64,000 nucleotides of DNA from Arthrobacter globiformis (GCF_030818015.1 NZ_JAUSZX010000001.1:2170001-2234000), one strand, 5' to 3'; shown: positions 26,054 through 33,830, counted from the first letter of the stretch. Numbers and translations are program-made. The notes: generated by a model not told the origin, from the letters alone.

Positions 26054-26063
26054 GGGACCGGCA

Positions 26064-26972
26064 ATGAAAGACTTCAACGGCAAAGTCGCATTCATCACCG
26101 GCGGCGCATCGGGTGCGGGGTTCGGCCAGGCTCAGGTCTTCGGCAGGGCGGGTTGCAGGATCGTAATTGCTGATATCCGCCAGGATGCTCTGGATGACGC
26201 AACGTCACGGTTGAGGGCGGAAGGCATTGAGGTGCATTCGGTACGCCTGGACATCTCGGACCGTGCCGCCTACGCGGCCGCCGCAGATGAGGTGGAAGCC
26301 GTTTTCGGCGGACCGCCGCAGCTTCTTTTCAACACCGCCGGGGTCAACAGCTTCGGGCCCTTGGAGAACGCCACCTACGAGGACTTCGACTGGATCTTCG
26401 GGGTGAACCTGAACGGTGTCATCAACGGGATCCAGACCTTCCTGCCTCGCATGATCGCCAGCGGCAGAGACGGGCACATCGTCACCACATCCTCGATGGG
26501 GGGATTTGCGGGAAGCGCGACAGCTGCCATCTACAACGCCACCAAGGCGGCACTCATCAACCTGATGGAAAGCTACGCAATCACGCTTCCCAAATACGGT
26601 ATCGGCGCCTCAGTGCTCTGCCCGGCCAGCATCCGCTCCAACATCGCCGACGCCCAGGACACCCGCCCAGCCCATCTGGCCGCCAACAGCGGGTTCCGCT
26701 CCGATGAGGCCTTCATCGAACTCCAGCGGCGGCTCTACAGCGGCGGCATGGACCCTGTCGAACTGGCCGGCCACGTCAAGCGGGCCATCGAGAACAACGA
26801 CCTCTACATCCTGCCGTACCCGGAGACCAAGGAGGCCGTGCGCGCCCACTTCGAGAAAATCCTGGACGCCTTCGCGGCCCGGGACAGCGATCCTGAAGGC
26901 GCGCAGCAGCGAGCCCAAGCCTTCGAAGAATACCGCGCCGAGGCCGCCAAAACCGCCGGTTCAACGAAATAG
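26064..26972 (+). CDS. SDR resembling LigD-type C-alpha dehydrogenase
   Basis: A 302-residue short-chain dehydrogenase whose N-terminal two thirds look very like LigD, the Sphingobium SYK-6 enzyme that oxidises the C-alpha alcohol of guaiacylglycerol beta-guaiacyl ether. Shared blocks, from memory, include VAFITGGASGAGFGQA, AAADEVEAVFG, NTAGVNSFGP, DFDWI-GVNLNGVING and PRMIASGR-GHIVT. The catalytic residues are in TSSMG and YNATK. C-terminal similarity also persists (DNDLYI-PYPE-like and ESDPEGA-like segments, here NNDLYILPYPETKE and DSDPEGAQQR). This is the strongest clue that the operon handles an arylglycerol-type lignin fragment. Identity was not computed. Confidence 0.8.
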   Translation: MKDFNGKVAFITGGASGAGFGQAQVFGRAGCRIVIADIRQDALDDATSRLRAEGIEVHSVRLDISDRAAYAAAADEVEAVFGGPPQLLFNTAGVNSFGPLENATYEDFDWIFGVNLNGVINGIQTFLPRMIASGRDGHIVTTSSMGGFAGSATAAIYNATKAALINLMESYAITLPKYGIGASVLCPASIRSNIADAQDTRPAHLAANSGFRSDEAFIELQRRLYSGGMDPVELAGHVKRAIENNDLYILPYPETKEAVRAHFEKILDAFAARDSDPEGAQQRAQAFEEYRAEAAKTAGSTK

Positions 26973-27006
26973 GCACCGCGATGACCACAACGACAAAGGA
27001 GTTTTC

Positions 27007-27867
27007 ATGGCAGTTGTTTCACTGAAGGAAATCGTGGACCACGCCTTCAAGGAACGGTACGGTGTTCCGGCCATCAATGTTTTCAACGACCTCACGCTCG
27101 AATCCGTCCTGGCGGGCGCCGTGGAGGCCAACTCCCCGGTCATCGTCCAAACCTCAGTCAAGACCGTCCGGACGATCGGTGCAGATGTTCTGTTCCATAT
27201 GTGGGAAGCCATGACTGCCGGAATCGAGGTTCCGGTGGCGTTGCATCTTGACCACTGTCCCGACAGGGCCGTCATCACCGAGTGCCTGCGCCGGGGCTGG
27301 AACTCGGTCCTCTTCGATGCCTCGGAACTCCCGGTTGAGGAAAACCTGCGCCAGACCATCGAGGTTGTCGCAGAAGCGCGCAGCTTCGGAGCACATGTGG
27401 AGGGCGAGATTGAATCCATCACCGGCGTCGAAGACGGCGTCGGCTCGGACGCGGAGTCCGCCCGCCAGCCCCTCCAGGTAGCGCTGGATTTCATTCGCCG
27501 GACCGGCGTGGACGTCTTCGCTCCGGCCATCGGCAACGCCCACGGCAAGTACAAGACCGAGCCTGTGCTGGACTACCAGCGGGTGAGCGACATCGTAGCG
27601 GCGGTACCACTCCCCATAGCCCTGCACGGAGGCAGCGGTCTCACCGATGCACAGTTCAGTGACCTCATCGCCCGCGGCTGCGCCAAGGTCAACATCTCCA
27701 CTGCACTCAAAGTCGACTACATGCGCTCCAGCCTGGAATTCCTTAAAAGCGCCGAGCAGGCCGACAAATGGGACCCGCCGTCGTTGTTCAAAAAGGTCGG
27801 CGCAGACGTGAAGGACATGACCATCGGGCTGGCCAAGCAGTTCGGCAGCGCCGGACGGGCGTGGTGA
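27007..27867 (+). CDS. Class II (zinc) ketose-bisphosphate-type aldolase
   Basis: A 286-residue class II aldolase of the FbaA/GatY/KbaY superfamily. Expected metal and active-site parts are the HLDHC motif near residue 81-85, the HVEGEIE segment, IGNAHGKY and LHGGSGL followed by KVNIST. AAAGGAG precedes the ATG. These enzymes cleave or form ketose 1-phosphates or 1,6-bisphosphates with dihydroxyacetone phosphate. In an operon with DhaL/DhaK and a HAD phosphatase it probably links a small aldehyde (such as glycolaldehyde or glyceraldehyde) to DHAP. It is shorter than housekeeping actinobacterial fructose-bisphosphate aldolase, so a specialised role is likely. Confidence 0.83.
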   Translation: MAVVSLKEIVDHAFKERYGVPAINVFNDLTLESVLAGAVEANSPVIVQTSVKTVRTIGADVLFHMWEAMTAGIEVPVALHLDHCPDRAVITECLRRGWNSVLFDASELPVEENLRQTIEVVAEARSFGAHVEGEIESITGVEDGVGSDAESARQPLQVALDFIRRTGVDVFAPAIGNAHGKYKTEPVLDYQRVSDIVAAVPLPIALHGGSGLTDAQFSDLIARGCAKVNISTALKVDYMRSSLEFLKSAEQADKWDPPSLFKKVGADVKDMTIGLAKQFGSAGRAW

Positions 27868-27869
27868 GC

Positions 27870-28655
27870 ATGCCCGCATTGATCTTTGACTGCGATGGCG
27901 TCCTGGCGGACACCGAGCGCTTTGGCCATCTGCCGGCCTTCAACCGGGCTTTCGCCGAATTCGGGCTGCCGGTCCGCTGGACCGAGTCCGACTACGCGGA
28001 AAAATTGACCATCGGGGGAGGCAAGGAACGCATGGCGAGCCTCCTGACGCCGCAATTCGTGGCGGCGAACTCCCTGCCATCCGATGCCGACGGTCAGAAG
28101 TCATTACTGGCTGCCTGGCATCAGGCCAAGACCGCTTACTACACAGAGGCCGTCGAACAAGGGCTGATGCCTGGCCGGCCCGGCATCGTACGCATAGTTG
28201 ACGCAGCGCACGCGGCCGGCTGGCAACTTGCTGTCGCTTCGACATCGGCAGAGCCCGCCGTCCGGGCCGTGCTGGAGCATGTTGTCGGCGCGGATCGTAC
28301 CTCCTGGTTTTCAGTCTTTGCCGGCGACGTTGTGCCGCGCAAGAAACCGGCACCGGACATTTACGATATGGCGGTCACGGAGCTGGGTGCCGACGCGGCA
28401 GAAACCGTGGTGATTGAAGACAGCCGGAACGGGCTGTTGGCCGCTCTGGCCGCGGGCCTTAAAACCGTCGTAACCGTCAGCAGCTACACCGCAAACGAGG
28501 ATTTCGAAGGGGCCGCCCTGGTGGTTTCGTCACTGGGTGACCCCACCGAACCGGCGCGGTCGCTCAGCGACCCATGGCGCATCATGCCCCCAGGTGAAGT
28601 GAACCTCGAAACGCTCAAAGCAATTCTCTATTCCACGGAGGTACCCGCACCATGA
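27870..28655 (+). CDS. HAD-superfamily phosphatase/phosphomutase, CbbY-like
   Basis: A 261-residue HAD hydrolase. Motif I is FDCDGVLADTE at the N-terminus (nucleophile Asp plus acid/base Asp), motif II is ASTSAEP, motif III is the Lys in RKKPAPDIY and motif IV is VIEDSRNG. CbbY-like proteins dephosphorylate sugar phosphates such as xylulose or ribulose bisphosphates. A GTG at 27864 overlaps the aldolase stop and is an equally possible start. The end overlaps the dhaL start by 4 nt. Confidence 0.83.
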   Translation: MPALIFDCDGVLADTERFGHLPAFNRAFAEFGLPVRWTESDYAEKLTIGGGKERMASLLTPQFVAANSLPSDADGQKSLLAAWHQAKTAYYTEAVEQGLMPGRPGIVRIVDAAHAAGWQLAVASTSAEPAVRAVLEHVVGADRTSWFSVFAGDVVPRKKPAPDIYDMAVTELGADAAETVVIEDSRNGLLAALAAGLKTVVTVSSYTANEDFEGAALVVSSLGDPTEPARSLSDPWRIMPPGEVNLETLKAILYSTEVPAP

Positions 28656-29290
28656 CGACCCAAAGTTTCGCCGACACCGAATACATCGTCAAAACCATAG
28701 CCACGACGGCCGTCGCCAAGGAGAAAGAGTTCTGCGACCTGGATGCGGCGGCCGGTGACGGCGACTTCGGCTATTCCTTGGCCCGGGGCTTCGAGACTGT
28801 CCTTGCCGAGTGGGACACCTTCGACCGGTCGGACATCGGCACGTTCCTGCAGAAAATCGCCATGTTGATGTCCGCCCGCATCGGCGGAACATCCGGCCCC
28901 ATCTGGGGCACCGCCTTCTTGCGGGCCGCCTCAGTCGCCAAGGGCCGGGACACCCTTACCGGCGACGTCGTGGTAGCCATGCTGCGCGCCTCAATTGAAG
29001 GGATCATGGCCCGAGGCGGAGCCGCAGTCGGTGACAAGACGCTACTGGACGCCATGGTCCCCGTCGCCGATGCCCTCGAACAGGCCAGCCATGACCGCGC
29101 CGACGCGGCAACCGCAGTGGAAATCGCCGCAAAAACCGCCCGCGCCGCCGCCGAAGCCACCAGCACGCTCATCGCCCGCCGCGGCCGCGCCAGCTACAGC
29201 GGGGAGCGCAGCATCGGCTCCCCTGACGCGGGAGCGATGGCCATAGCCATCATTCTGGAAAACATCAACACCGGATTCCGGGACCGTTAG
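28652..29290 (+). CDS. dhaL: Dihydroxyacetone kinase ADP/ATP-binding subunit DhaL
   Basis: A 212-residue DhaL-type nucleotide-binding subunit. The Mg-nucleotide motif LDAAAGDGDFGYSLARGFE near residues 31-49 carries the conserved Asp ligands, followed by GGTSGPIWGTAFLRAA and the C-terminal SIGSPDAGAMAIAIIL. The ATG overlaps the HAD gene stop (ATGA). It works with DhaK, the next gene, to phosphorylate dihydroxyacetone or a related short ketose. No dhaM (PTS phosphodonor) gene follows, so ATP may be the direct donor. Confidence 0.88.
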   Translation: MTTQSFADTEYIVKTIATTAVAKEKEFCDLDAAAGDGDFGYSLARGFETVLAEWDTFDRSDIGTFLQKIAMLMSARIGGTSGPIWGTAFLRAASVAKGRDTLTGDVVVAMLRASIEGIMARGGAAVGDKTLLDAMVPVADALEQASHDRADAATAVEIAAKTARAAAEATSTLIARRGRASYSGERSIGSPDAGAMAIAIILENINTGFRDR

Positions 29291-29321
29291 TCCCCAACCT
29301 CACAACGAAGTGGAGCATGCC

Positions 29322-30317
29322 TTGAAAAAATTCGTCAACGACCCCAAGAACTTTGTCCCGGAAATGCTCAAGGGCATCGCCCTGGCAAACCCAGATACCC
29401 TCAGCTATGTTCCCGAATATAACCTCATCATGCGCAAGGATGCGCCCAGTCAGGACAAAGTCACCATCATCCAAGGCTCCGGCTCCGGACACGAACCCGC
29501 CCATGTGATGACCGTCGGTAAAGGGATGCTGGACGGCGCCTGCCCCGGCGATGTCTTTGCCGCCCCGCCGGCCCACTATGTGTACGAGACCACCAAGATG
29601 CTGGCCTCATCCAAGGGCGTGCTGCTGCTGGTGAACAACTACACCGGCGACAAGATGGCGTTCGAGATGGCCCAGGAAATGGCCGAATCAGACGGTCTCC
29701 GGGTCAAGACCCTGTTCATCAACGATGATGTCGCGGTAGAAGATTCCACCTACACCGTGGGACGCCGCGGCGTGGCCGGTAACTTTTTCGTCATGAAGGC
29801 AGTAGGCGCCGCCGCCGAAGCGGGGGCCGAACTGGAAGAGCTAATCCGGATTGGCAAAAAAGTCAACGCCAGAACCCGCACCATGGGGGTTGCCCTGACC
29901 TCCTGCACCCCACCGTCCAAAGGCTCGCCTCTATTTGAACTGGGCGAGGATGAAATCGAAGTCGGTGTCGGGATCCACGGTGAACCCGGACGCCGTCGCG
30001 CACAGCTTACGGCGGCCGATGACATCATTGACGAGCTGCTCGACACGGTAATCAGGGACCTTCCCTTCAGAGCCGGCGACAAGGTGGCGCTGATGATCAA
30101 CGGGCTCGGTGGTACGCCCGTCAGCGAGCTTTACGTACTTTACGGCCGGGCGCATAAACGGCTGGCTGACCAGGGCATGACCGTCGGCCGTAGCTACGTA
30201 GGAGAATACTGCACATCCCTGGACATGGCAGGCGCATCCCTGACCCTCGTACATCTCGACAAGGAGATCGAGGAACTACTGGCAGCGCCGGCGGAAATCG
30301 CCGCCCGGATTTTCTAG
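29322..30317 (+). CDS. dhaK: Dihydroxyacetone kinase substrate-binding subunit DhaK
   Basis: A 331-residue DhaK-type protein. The substrate-binding GSGSGHEPAH block near residues 50-59, the Asp of NYTGDKM and the His of VGIHGEPG, which covalently binds the substrate carbonyl in DhaK enzymes, are all present. I chose the TTG at 29322 because GTGGAG lies 7 nt upstream and the resulting MKKFVNDP matches the usual DhaK N-terminus; a GTG at 29310 is also in frame. It follows dhaL (the reverse of the common K-L order) and ends the operon. Related kinases phosphorylate erythrulose, so the natural substrate may not be dihydroxyacetone. Confidence 0.88.
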   Translation: MKKFVNDPKNFVPEMLKGIALANPDTLSYVPEYNLIMRKDAPSQDKVTIIQGSGSGHEPAHVMTVGKGMLDGACPGDVFAAPPAHYVYETTKMLASSKGVLLLVNNYTGDKMAFEMAQEMAESDGLRVKTLFINDDVAVEDSTYTVGRRGVAGNFFVMKAVGAAAEAGAELEELIRIGKKVNARTRTMGVALTSCTPPSKGSPLFELGEDEIEVGVGIHGEPGRRRAQLTAADDIIDELLDTVIRDLPFRAGDKVALMINGLGGTPVSELYVLYGRAHKRLADQGMTVGRSYVGEYCTSLDMAGASLTLVHLDKEIEELLAAPAEIAARIF

Positions 30318-30429
30318 CCAAAGTGATAACCGACTCGGAAACGCCTTAGTTCGTGGCCTTACAAGCCGACCCCGTGACGCTCAAGTAGCAGCCAAAACGC
30401 ACGCTGATGAGCGGTGTTGCTGCGGGTTG

Positions 30430-30650
30430 CCCGCTTCGCCGCCAGGACGGCCAAGGCAGCAGGCCGAGTGCTGCCATGATGGCGCCCACGAGAAAGTTCC
30501 GGTGGTGCCGAGAGGGGATTCGAGTACTTCGCCGGCGACCGAGGACGCGACGGCGATCCCGCCGTTGAACGCGGCGACCGCCAGTGCAGCGGCGAATGGA
30601 ATAGAGGAGATGTTGGCTGCGCCCCGCGAGAGCAGAGCTACTGCTTGGGG
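30430..30650 (-). pseudogene. Frameshifted remnant of an MFS transporter C-terminus
   Basis: Two overlapping minus-strand frames together read like the last helices of a DHA1-type MFS permease. One frame (30492-30644) gives ISSIPFAAALAVAAFNGGIA and SSVAGEVLESPLGTTG; after a frameshift near 30495 the other continues with FLVGAIMAALGLLP. No intact start or N-terminal part is visible. It is convergent with dhaK and marks a decayed boundary zone. Confidence 0.6.
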
Positions 30651-30829
30651 GCGCTCCGTTCCACTCCGCCCTGTCTCGCACATTTCTGAGTGTCCGACGG
30701 GCCGTCCTGAACACCGGCATAAGCTACCGCCGGGTCGGCTGTGACCGGCATGCTGGCCCGATTGTCTTTGGCACTTCCAAAGGCCGACGCACAAACCGGT
30801 AAGGTATCTATCCGGAATCGGGACTCAAG

Positions 30830-31060
30830 TGTCCTAATCCCATCTAAGTTGGCCCACGAAACCCCGAAAACTCGCGGTTAGGCCAACTGTAGATTTTCCC
30901 CGATTTGTCTCACTACAGTTGGCCCAAAACGTAGAATCGCAGCAAGTGCCGATCACGCCAGGTCTCCGGAAATACGCGGGTTACGGGTGGTCCACCTGAA
31001 GTGAGACAGAAACTATTAATGGTCCATCTGTAATGAGACTGGGCCACTCTAGATGAGACA
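30830..31060. repeat. Array of 21-bp repeats, family 1 (TGTCTCA-N7-TGGMCCA)
   Basis: Copies on the plus strand at 30906-30926 and on the minus strand at 30988-31008, 31020-31040 and 31040-31060, with a stretched degenerate copy at 30830-30856 (TGTCC ... GTTGGCCCA). Each good copy is exactly 21 bp with the outer heptamers conserved and the middle variable. Mixed orientation and close spacing resemble the transposase-binding sites at the ends of Tn7/Tn5053- or IS21-type elements. No transposase gene is present. Confidence 0.6.
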
Positions 31061-31103
31061 GGACATCAAGGCCGGATCTAGCGGTATCTGGCTGAGAATG
31101 TCC

Positions 31104-31440
31104 GGTCTCATTCAACCTGTCAGTCCTGACGTGGGAACTGACAGGTTGGATGAGACGAAGAATGGCCTGGTCTGTCTCATCGAAGGTGTCAGTTCCGTAT
31201 TGATGCCGGTGGCCGAGCCAAGGTCCTCTAAACCCGCAATTCTCGCAGCCGTTCAGCCGCTTCGCGCGATGCCATCGGCCCACGCCTGCCGGATTCCGGC
31301 CTGACCCACCGCAAAACTGCCCAACGAGGTGCCTCAAAACAGCCAATGCCGGTCTATCTGCACTGACACCTGCGTAAGACTCACGTCACGAATCCGTAGG
31401 CTGACAGGTTCGATGAGAAAACTGACAATAAATTGAGACC
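31104..31440. repeat. Array of about 21-bp repeats, family 2 (TCTCAT-N2-AACCTGTCAGT)
   Basis: Copies at 31104-31124 (+), 31137-31157 (-), 31173-31193 (+, variant GGTGTCAGT), 31400-31420 (-) and 31421-31440 (-, shorter variant). The first two form a large inverted repeat with a 12-bp spacer. The left heptamer TGTCTCA/GGTCTCA is shared with family 1 but the right part differs (CTGTCAGT instead of TGGMCCA), so this may be the end of a second related element. Confidence 0.6.
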
Positions 31441-31503
31441 GGACAGAGAACCAGACGCCAATAATCGACCCTCCATCAACTCAGGTTGACGGAATATCCG
31501 CTA

Positions 31504-31694
31504 TCAGCCCTCGTTGGGGGCGATGTAGAAGGCCACCGATACAACGACGGCTGAAGACGGCGAGCCCGCCCGGCCAGCCGCGCTGATAAAGATACCGGCC
31601 GCCACCCCCGAGGCAATAGCGTCTTGGCGAGTTTGGTCGGAAAAACGGTAGCGGATGGCATCGGGGGAGTAACGCCAAGAGTCGCGCAGGGACT
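31504..31694 (-). pseudogene. Possible remnant of an unrecognised protein gene
   Basis: A stop-to-stop frame of about 63 codons without a start codon reads like genuine protein (YSPDAIRYRFSDQTRQDAI, then GVAAGIFISAAG and SSAVVVSVAFYIAPNEG at the C-terminus). It has no binding site or start. It may be the tail of a membrane protein cut by rearrangement. The family is not recognised. Confidence 0.25.
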
Positions 31695-31773
31695 AGCCCC
31701 AAATCGAGGGTAATGCACAGGTTACTTTCGCTTATCGCGCGTGGCAGCTTCGGATAACGTGCTGCAGCAAAAA

Positions 31774-31812
31774 AATCAGGCTCGGAGATCCATTTGGATT
31801 CCGAGCCTGATT
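31774..31812 (-). terminator. Rho-independent terminator of lsr2
   Basis: A 13-bp perfect stem (31774-31786 with 31800-31812, sequence AATCAGGCTCGGA) with a 13-nt loop. A run of A on the plus strand just left of it (about 31769-31775) becomes the U-run on the minus strand, so it ends transcription of the lsr2 gene. Confidence 0.85.
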
Positions 31813-31826
31813 GTACGTCTATGGGG

Positions 31827-32150
31827 CTAATGCGCAGCCAGGTACTTCTCGACGATGTCGGCCTGGATTCGGCCACGAGTATTGACCTGGAGGCCGTTAT
31901 CTATTGCCCACATCCGAATAGCTTTGGCGTCAGTACCGGTACCGCTGGATTTGCGAGCCACCGGCCGGCTGCGGCCGCCAGTAACTTTGCGGGCCGCATT
32001 GGTGTAGCGGCTTAGAGCGCTACGGAGTTCGTTAGCGTGGTCGGCGTTAAGGTCTATCTCATATTCCGTGCCGTCGACGGAGAAGTTTAGGGTCTCGCTC
32101 GCTTCTGAGCCGTCGAGATCATCTTCAAGTACCACTACTGTTTTCCGCAT
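31827..32150 (-). CDS. lsr2: Lsr2 nucleoid-associated silencing protein
   Basis: A 107-residue Lsr2 protein. The N-terminal dimerisation part reads KTVVVLEDDLDGSEASETLN and FSVDGTEYEIDLNADHANEL. A basic linker (KVTGGRSRPVARKSS) follows, then the C-terminal DNA-binding part AIRMWAIDNGLQVNTRGRI with the minor-groove RGR motif. Lsr2 is the actinobacterial H-NS counterpart and silences AT-rich, often horizontally acquired DNA. It is flanked by transposon-end-like repeats on one side and the duplicated csp block on the other, so this may be an accessory copy. It has its own terminator. Confidence 0.92.
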   Translation of the reverse strand: MRKTVVVLEDDLDGSEASETLNFSVDGTEYEIDLNADHANELRSALSRYTNAARKVTGGRSRPVARKSSGTGTDAKAIRMWAIDNGLQVNTRGRIQADIVEKYLAAH

Positions 32151-32437
32151 GATAGTAGGTTATCAGCTTACTTAGCACCTACGAGAAGGTAGCCCCTTAC
32201 AAGCCACCGCCGACCAGCGTGGCTAAAAACAAGACGTGCCCACTAGTTGTTATTGCGCTGATTCGGTTGCGCTGAGCGCGCCTTGCGTAGAAGCGAAAAT
32301 TCGCTGGTGCGGCGATGGGAGCCCGGCGGTTAGTAGCCGTCTGGTGCTCGCATGAGATCGGTCCCTTCCTGCCCTCGGCGCCCTACACGCGAAGCCCTTG
32401 GACGACACCGGCGCAACAGCACTCATCGTGTTTGGAC
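32151..32437. other. Intergenic region between lsr2 and the duplicated block
   Basis: It contains the divergent promoter side of lsr2 and unique sequence before the duplicated block begins near 32438. I see no convincing gene or structured RNA. Confidence 0.4.
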
Positions 32438-32755
32438 GCTGATAACCACTCTTTCGTCAAGCTATTGTCCGCGGCGGGGGAGGTCACGCCGTCTTCCCGT
32501 AAGACAGCGAGGCCTGAAGGGGCGGGTTGCGTGGAAGAATCCGAGGCTGGGATCGCGGTTGGACAGGAGTGGATCCCAGAGGCTCGCGTGGAGCGGTTGA
32601 CTACGCCGTGGGCAGTGGGGCAGACCGCTTCATCCAGGTTCCGCTTTGACCGATCTGTTGCCCGCACCGGCACTGACACATAGGCTCAACATGTGAGTGG
32701 CGGGGACGGCAGTCCGACAAGCGGATCCGGCCCGCGACCCGTGAAGGAAAAAAGC

Positions 32756-32959
32756 ATGGCAACAGGTACGGTCAAGTGGTTCAACGCCGAAAAGGGCTTC
32801 GGATTCATCGCCCCCGACGACGGAAGCGCTGACGTGTTCGCACACTTTTCAGCAATCGCATCCAGCGGTTACCGCTCCCTGGACGAGAACCAGAAGGTTC
32901 AGTTCGACGTCACCCAGGGCCCTAAGGGTCCGCAGGCGGAGAACATCCAGCCGCTCTAA
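32756..32959 (+). CDS. Cold-shock protein, copy 1
   Basis: A 67-residue single-domain cold-shock protein. RNP1 (KGFGFI) is near residues 15-20 and RNP2 (VFAHFSAI) near 28-35, in the usual CSD order beginning [10 protein letters not shown]. It binds single-stranded nucleic acid as an RNA chaperone. GAAGGAAAAAAGC precedes the ATG. About 300 bp of upstream leader are also conserved in the second copy, so the whole expression unit was duplicated. The protein is identical to the one at 56192. Confidence 0.95.
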   Translation: MATGTVKWFNAEKGFGFIAPDDGSADVFAHFSAIASSGYRSLDENQKVQFDVTQGPKGPQAENIQPL

Positions 32960-32970
32960 GTGGTTCTCAG

Positions 32971-33009
32971 GAAGCTGGCCGGCTGCAAACCGGCCAGCTT
33001 CTCTGTTTT
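32971..33009 (+). terminator. Terminator of csp copy 1
   Basis: A 12-bp perfect stem GAAGCTGGCCGG (32971-32982) with 32990-33001, a 7-nt loop and a U-rich tail TCTGTTTT. Confidence 0.85.
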
Positions 33010-33152
33010 CACGCAGCCCCGTTGCCGCACGCATAGCGGCACGACCACAAGGGAGGCCCGCCAGCCAAACGGCAACCGTTCTGAATGTCCAGCAATTCCA
33101 TAACGGCAGCAGCGGCGGGTCTGGGCACCCACATCCAGACCCACTGTCGCCC

Positions 33153-33383
33153 CTACCTCCTGAGTTCGGACTCCTTGCCTGCCTCGGGGGAACAGCACAG
33201 GACAGCGAAATGCTCTATCAGGTTCAGTAACCGCTTCGAGCCCTTCAACGGCTCACACGTTTCGGCCTTTGCACGGCCCGGAGCCCCTACTCCCGAGTGA
33301 TTTCGGAACGCCGATAGTGAAGATTCCGTCGTGCTGGAAGGCGCGGGGCTGTTCCGTGCTAAATAGAGCGGAGTCTTGGTCAT
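33153..33383 (-). CDS. Small hypothetical protein (doubtful)
   Basis: A 76-codon frame starting at the ATG at 33383 with a strong AGGAG site 6 nt upstream, which is the only real support. The product begins MTKTPLYLARNSPAPSST and shows no family features. The same start and binding site exist in the second copy of the block (ATG at 56829), but there a 2-nt length difference near 56716 breaks the frame. It is either a short peptide gene or a chance frame. Confidence 0.25.
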   Translation of the reverse strand: MTKTPLYLARNSPAPSSTTESSLSAFRNHSGVGAPGRAKAETCEPLKGSKRLLNLIEHFAVLCCSPEAGKESELRR

Positions 33384-33638
33384 GCTCTCTTCTCCTGTCT
33401 GCGCCCATGAGATGGTCGAAGGGAGGTCGCAACGCTATGAGGTTCACTGCATCCGAGTCCTCGGCTTGGTCCGCACATTACTGCTCGGCGCATTTCGTGA
33501 GTCGGATTCCGGCTGAGCCTGGGAACGTCGTCTCGTCGCAGTTGGCCTGCGCGGCTGCTGGTGGTGGAGAGGGATTCCCAGTGCCGCAAAAGGATCGTCA
33601 CACTCGGATGCGGTGGGGCTCAAAATGCTCACAAAAGA

Positions 33639-33661
33639 GGGTGTGGACAGTGTCCACACCC
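33639..33661. repeat. 23-bp perfect palindrome, copy 1
   Basis: GGGTGTGGACA and its exact complement around a central G. The identical palindrome is at 57085-57107 in the second copy of the block, while surrounding bases differ between copies. It lies 88 bp before the tRNA fragment and may be a recombinase or repressor site. Confidence 0.6.
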
Positions 33662-33749
33662 TGGGCTTCGGATTCGGTTGTACCGACCTCGGACTGGGCC
33701 GGATTCGGGATGTTTTCGGGGAAGTGGCGGATTATCAGGGGGAGCGGCT

Positions 33750-33772
33750 GGTTCGAGTCCCACCTCGGGCAC
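33750..33772 (+). other. Leucine-tRNA 3'-end fragment (att-like), copy 1
   Basis: The 23 bp include GGTTCGAGTCCCACC followed by TCGGGCAC. That matches the T-loop, the 3' side of the T-stem, the acceptor strand and the discriminator of a tRNA whose 5' end would be GCCCGAG, as in tRNA-Leu. The 5' side of the T-stem and the rest of the tRNA are missing. Such a 3' fragment is what phage-type integrases leave as an attachment site. Confidence 0.6.
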
Positions 33773-33830
33773 GTGTTTTCCCTGTTCAGGGGCATTTAGG
33801 CCTCTGAGTGTGGACATTTTGTTCACTTGT

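Noticed and set aside
27940..28353. 137-codon antisense frame over the HAD gene
   Set aside because: Shadow frame; the HAD motifs I-IV are all on the plus strand.
30830..31440. CRISPR array
   Set aside because: Repeats are in mixed orientation with irregular spacing and internal variation, and no cas genes are present; a transposon-end-like array fits better.
33600..33780. A complete tRNA gene at the tRNA-like sequence
   Set aside because: Only the 3' 23 bases match; no matching 5' acceptor strand, D-arm or anticodon arm can be folded upstream in either copy.
33269..33799. Plus-strand frame of 176 codons, also present as 56586-57254 in the second block
   Set aside because: It runs through the 23-bp palindrome and the tRNA fragment, its length differs between copies and it has no binding site, so it is probably non-coding.
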